A DNA stretch of 20,356 nucleotides from Candidatus Schekmanbacteria bacterium. Lineage in GTDB: Bacteria > CSSED10-310 > JACPHN01. Both the position numbers and the translations under genes were made by a program. Shown here piece by piece: positions 19,754-20,356 of this stretch. The notes below the pieces were generated by a model, which saw nothing but the letters and a program-made list of their open reading frames with translations, did not search any database and was not told where the DNA came from. The first letter of the stretch is position 1, and the number at the start of each line of letters is the position of its first letter. The stretch covers positions 1 to 20,356 of the forward strand of contig JACPHN010000148.1 in the NCBI GenBank assembly GCA_016188575.1, given 5' to 3'.

Positions 19754-19809
19754 GGGAGGAGACGTGCGGGGAAAGCGACACGGCCAGGGAGCGAACGGAG
19801 GGGAAACGC

Positions 19810-20356
19810 ATGGCGAGTCGAGCAGGTTGGCGGCGGGAAGCGTGGGTGCTGAGAGCGGCTGGCAGCGCGGCGGCGATGTTGTCGGCAGCGAGCGCACCCG
19901 CAGCGGCGAGGCCCGTGACGGCGATTTCCGGGCACGCTTACCTGGACGGCGCGGCGGAACATGCCGGCATCGCGGTGACCTTGTCGCAGGTGTACGTCGG
20001 TTTCTCCGGGCCGGCGCTCGGGGCGATGCTGATTGCGCTCGCCGCGGTGCTGCTGCTGGCATGGCGGCGCGGAGTCGGACCGGGGATGCGGCTAGCGGTC
20101 GCCGCGGCGCTTGGTCTTGCCATCGTAGCAGGGGGGGGGTGCGAGCTTCGCGGCGTCAATGCCCTCGTCGAACCCCTCGAGGCGGTGACGGACGCTGCGG
20201 GGAGCTTCTCGTTTTCACCGAGCGGCGGCGAGGTGGCGTTCGCCGCGGGCAGGTACAACGTCCGGTATCGCCGGGACGCGTACGCGGAAGCGCGACGGAT
20301 CCTGGAGGTCGGCGCGGATGACGGGCCGGCGCTGGTCCTGGACGCGGTGACACTCA
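19810..20356 (+). CDS. Secreted/membrane protein with interrupted carboxypeptidase-regulatory-like domain, 3' end outside the window
   Basis: The frame is open from the ATG at 19810 to the right edge (182 codons seen). GGAGGGG at 19797-19803 is an excellent ribosome site six bases upstream. Residues 1 to about 34 form an Ala-rich signal sequence. ISGHAYLDGAAEHAGIAVTL then matches the first strands of a carboxypeptidase regulatory-like (transthyretin-type) domain. Where the next strand is expected there are two hydrophobic stretches (GAMLIALAAVLLLAWRR and RLAVAAALGLAIVAGGGC). The domain pattern then resumes with TDAAGSFSFSP, GRYNVRYRRDAYAEARRI and LVLDAVTL. A run of nine G (20131-20139) lies inside the second hydrophobic stretch but keeps the frame. 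Such domains usually help fold or anchor surface proteins; the remainder of the protein is not visible. Confidence 0.75.
   Translation, partial: MASRAGWRREAWVLRAAGSAAAMLSAASAPAAARPVTAISGHAYLDGAAEHAGIAVTLSQVYVGFSGPALGAMLIALAAVLLLAWRRGVGPGMRLAVAAALGLAIVAGGGCELRGVNALVEPLEAVTDAAGSFSFSPSGGEVAFAAGRYNVRYRRDAYAEARRILEVGADDGPALVLDAVTL

Noticed and set aside
19725-20321. 198-codon ORF at the right edge in a different frame
   Set aside because: It is Arg/Gly-rich without domains. The frame from 19810 has a strong ribosome site, a signal sequence and recognisable beta-domain strands.

Overview
The window is high-GC DNA from a Gram-negative bacterium with many secreted and surface proteins. I infer an uncultured deltaproteobacterium-like lineage (Myxococcota, Desulfobacterota or Candidatus Binatota type), with low confidence. 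The clues are Thr/Pro-rich linkers, a DUF1554-like domain, a huge kinase-ATPase-TPR regulator, beta-propeller multihaem cytochromes and abundant intergenic palindromic repeats. No rRNA, tRNA, CRISPR array, transposase or integrase was seen.

Layout. (1) 2-1549 (+): membrane protein with an alkaline-phosphatase/sulfatase-superfamily domain, probably cut by the left edge and mosaic in base composition. (2) 1754-3958 (+): secreted DUF1554-like plus beta-propeller protein with a C-terminal hydrophobic/Arg anchor. (3) 4284-7193 (-): secreted Gly-rich, collagen-like protein ending in a probable papain-like cysteine peptidase domain. (4) 7509-9746 (-): probable lipoprotein with a TIM-barrel glycoside-hydrolase-like domain. 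(5) 10131-13808 (+): Ser/Thr kinase fused to a STAND-type ATPase and a 40-residue TPR array. (6) 14274-19115 (+): 1613-residue protein made of two tandem copies of a YVTN-type propeller plus a two-CXXCH MauG/CcpA-like cytochrome module. (7) 19810 to the right edge (+): secreted/membrane protein with a carboxypeptidase-regulatory-like domain interrupted by hydrophobic segments.

Five of the seven genes carry export signals, and three of the secreted proteins end in a similar VP-hydrophobic-Arg tail, so the region looks like a cell-surface inventory rather than one metabolic operon. Most genes have their own leader region. The two propeller genes share an identical promoter-like pair, TTGCAA-N17-TATGAA. 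The kinase is the only evident cytoplasmic regulator, and nothing in the sequence ties it directly to its neighbours.

Intergenic DNA is rich in repeats. There are two inverted copies of a roughly 120-bp MITE-like element (4072-4188 and 19268-19389), a C/G-rich hairpin family (9881-9926, 19124-19151, 19185-19211), a short CGCAGAGGG-type repeat (19470-19499) and a strong hairpin between convergent genes (4228-4259). A decayed fragment that may come from a CAP/SCP domain lies at 19509-19655.
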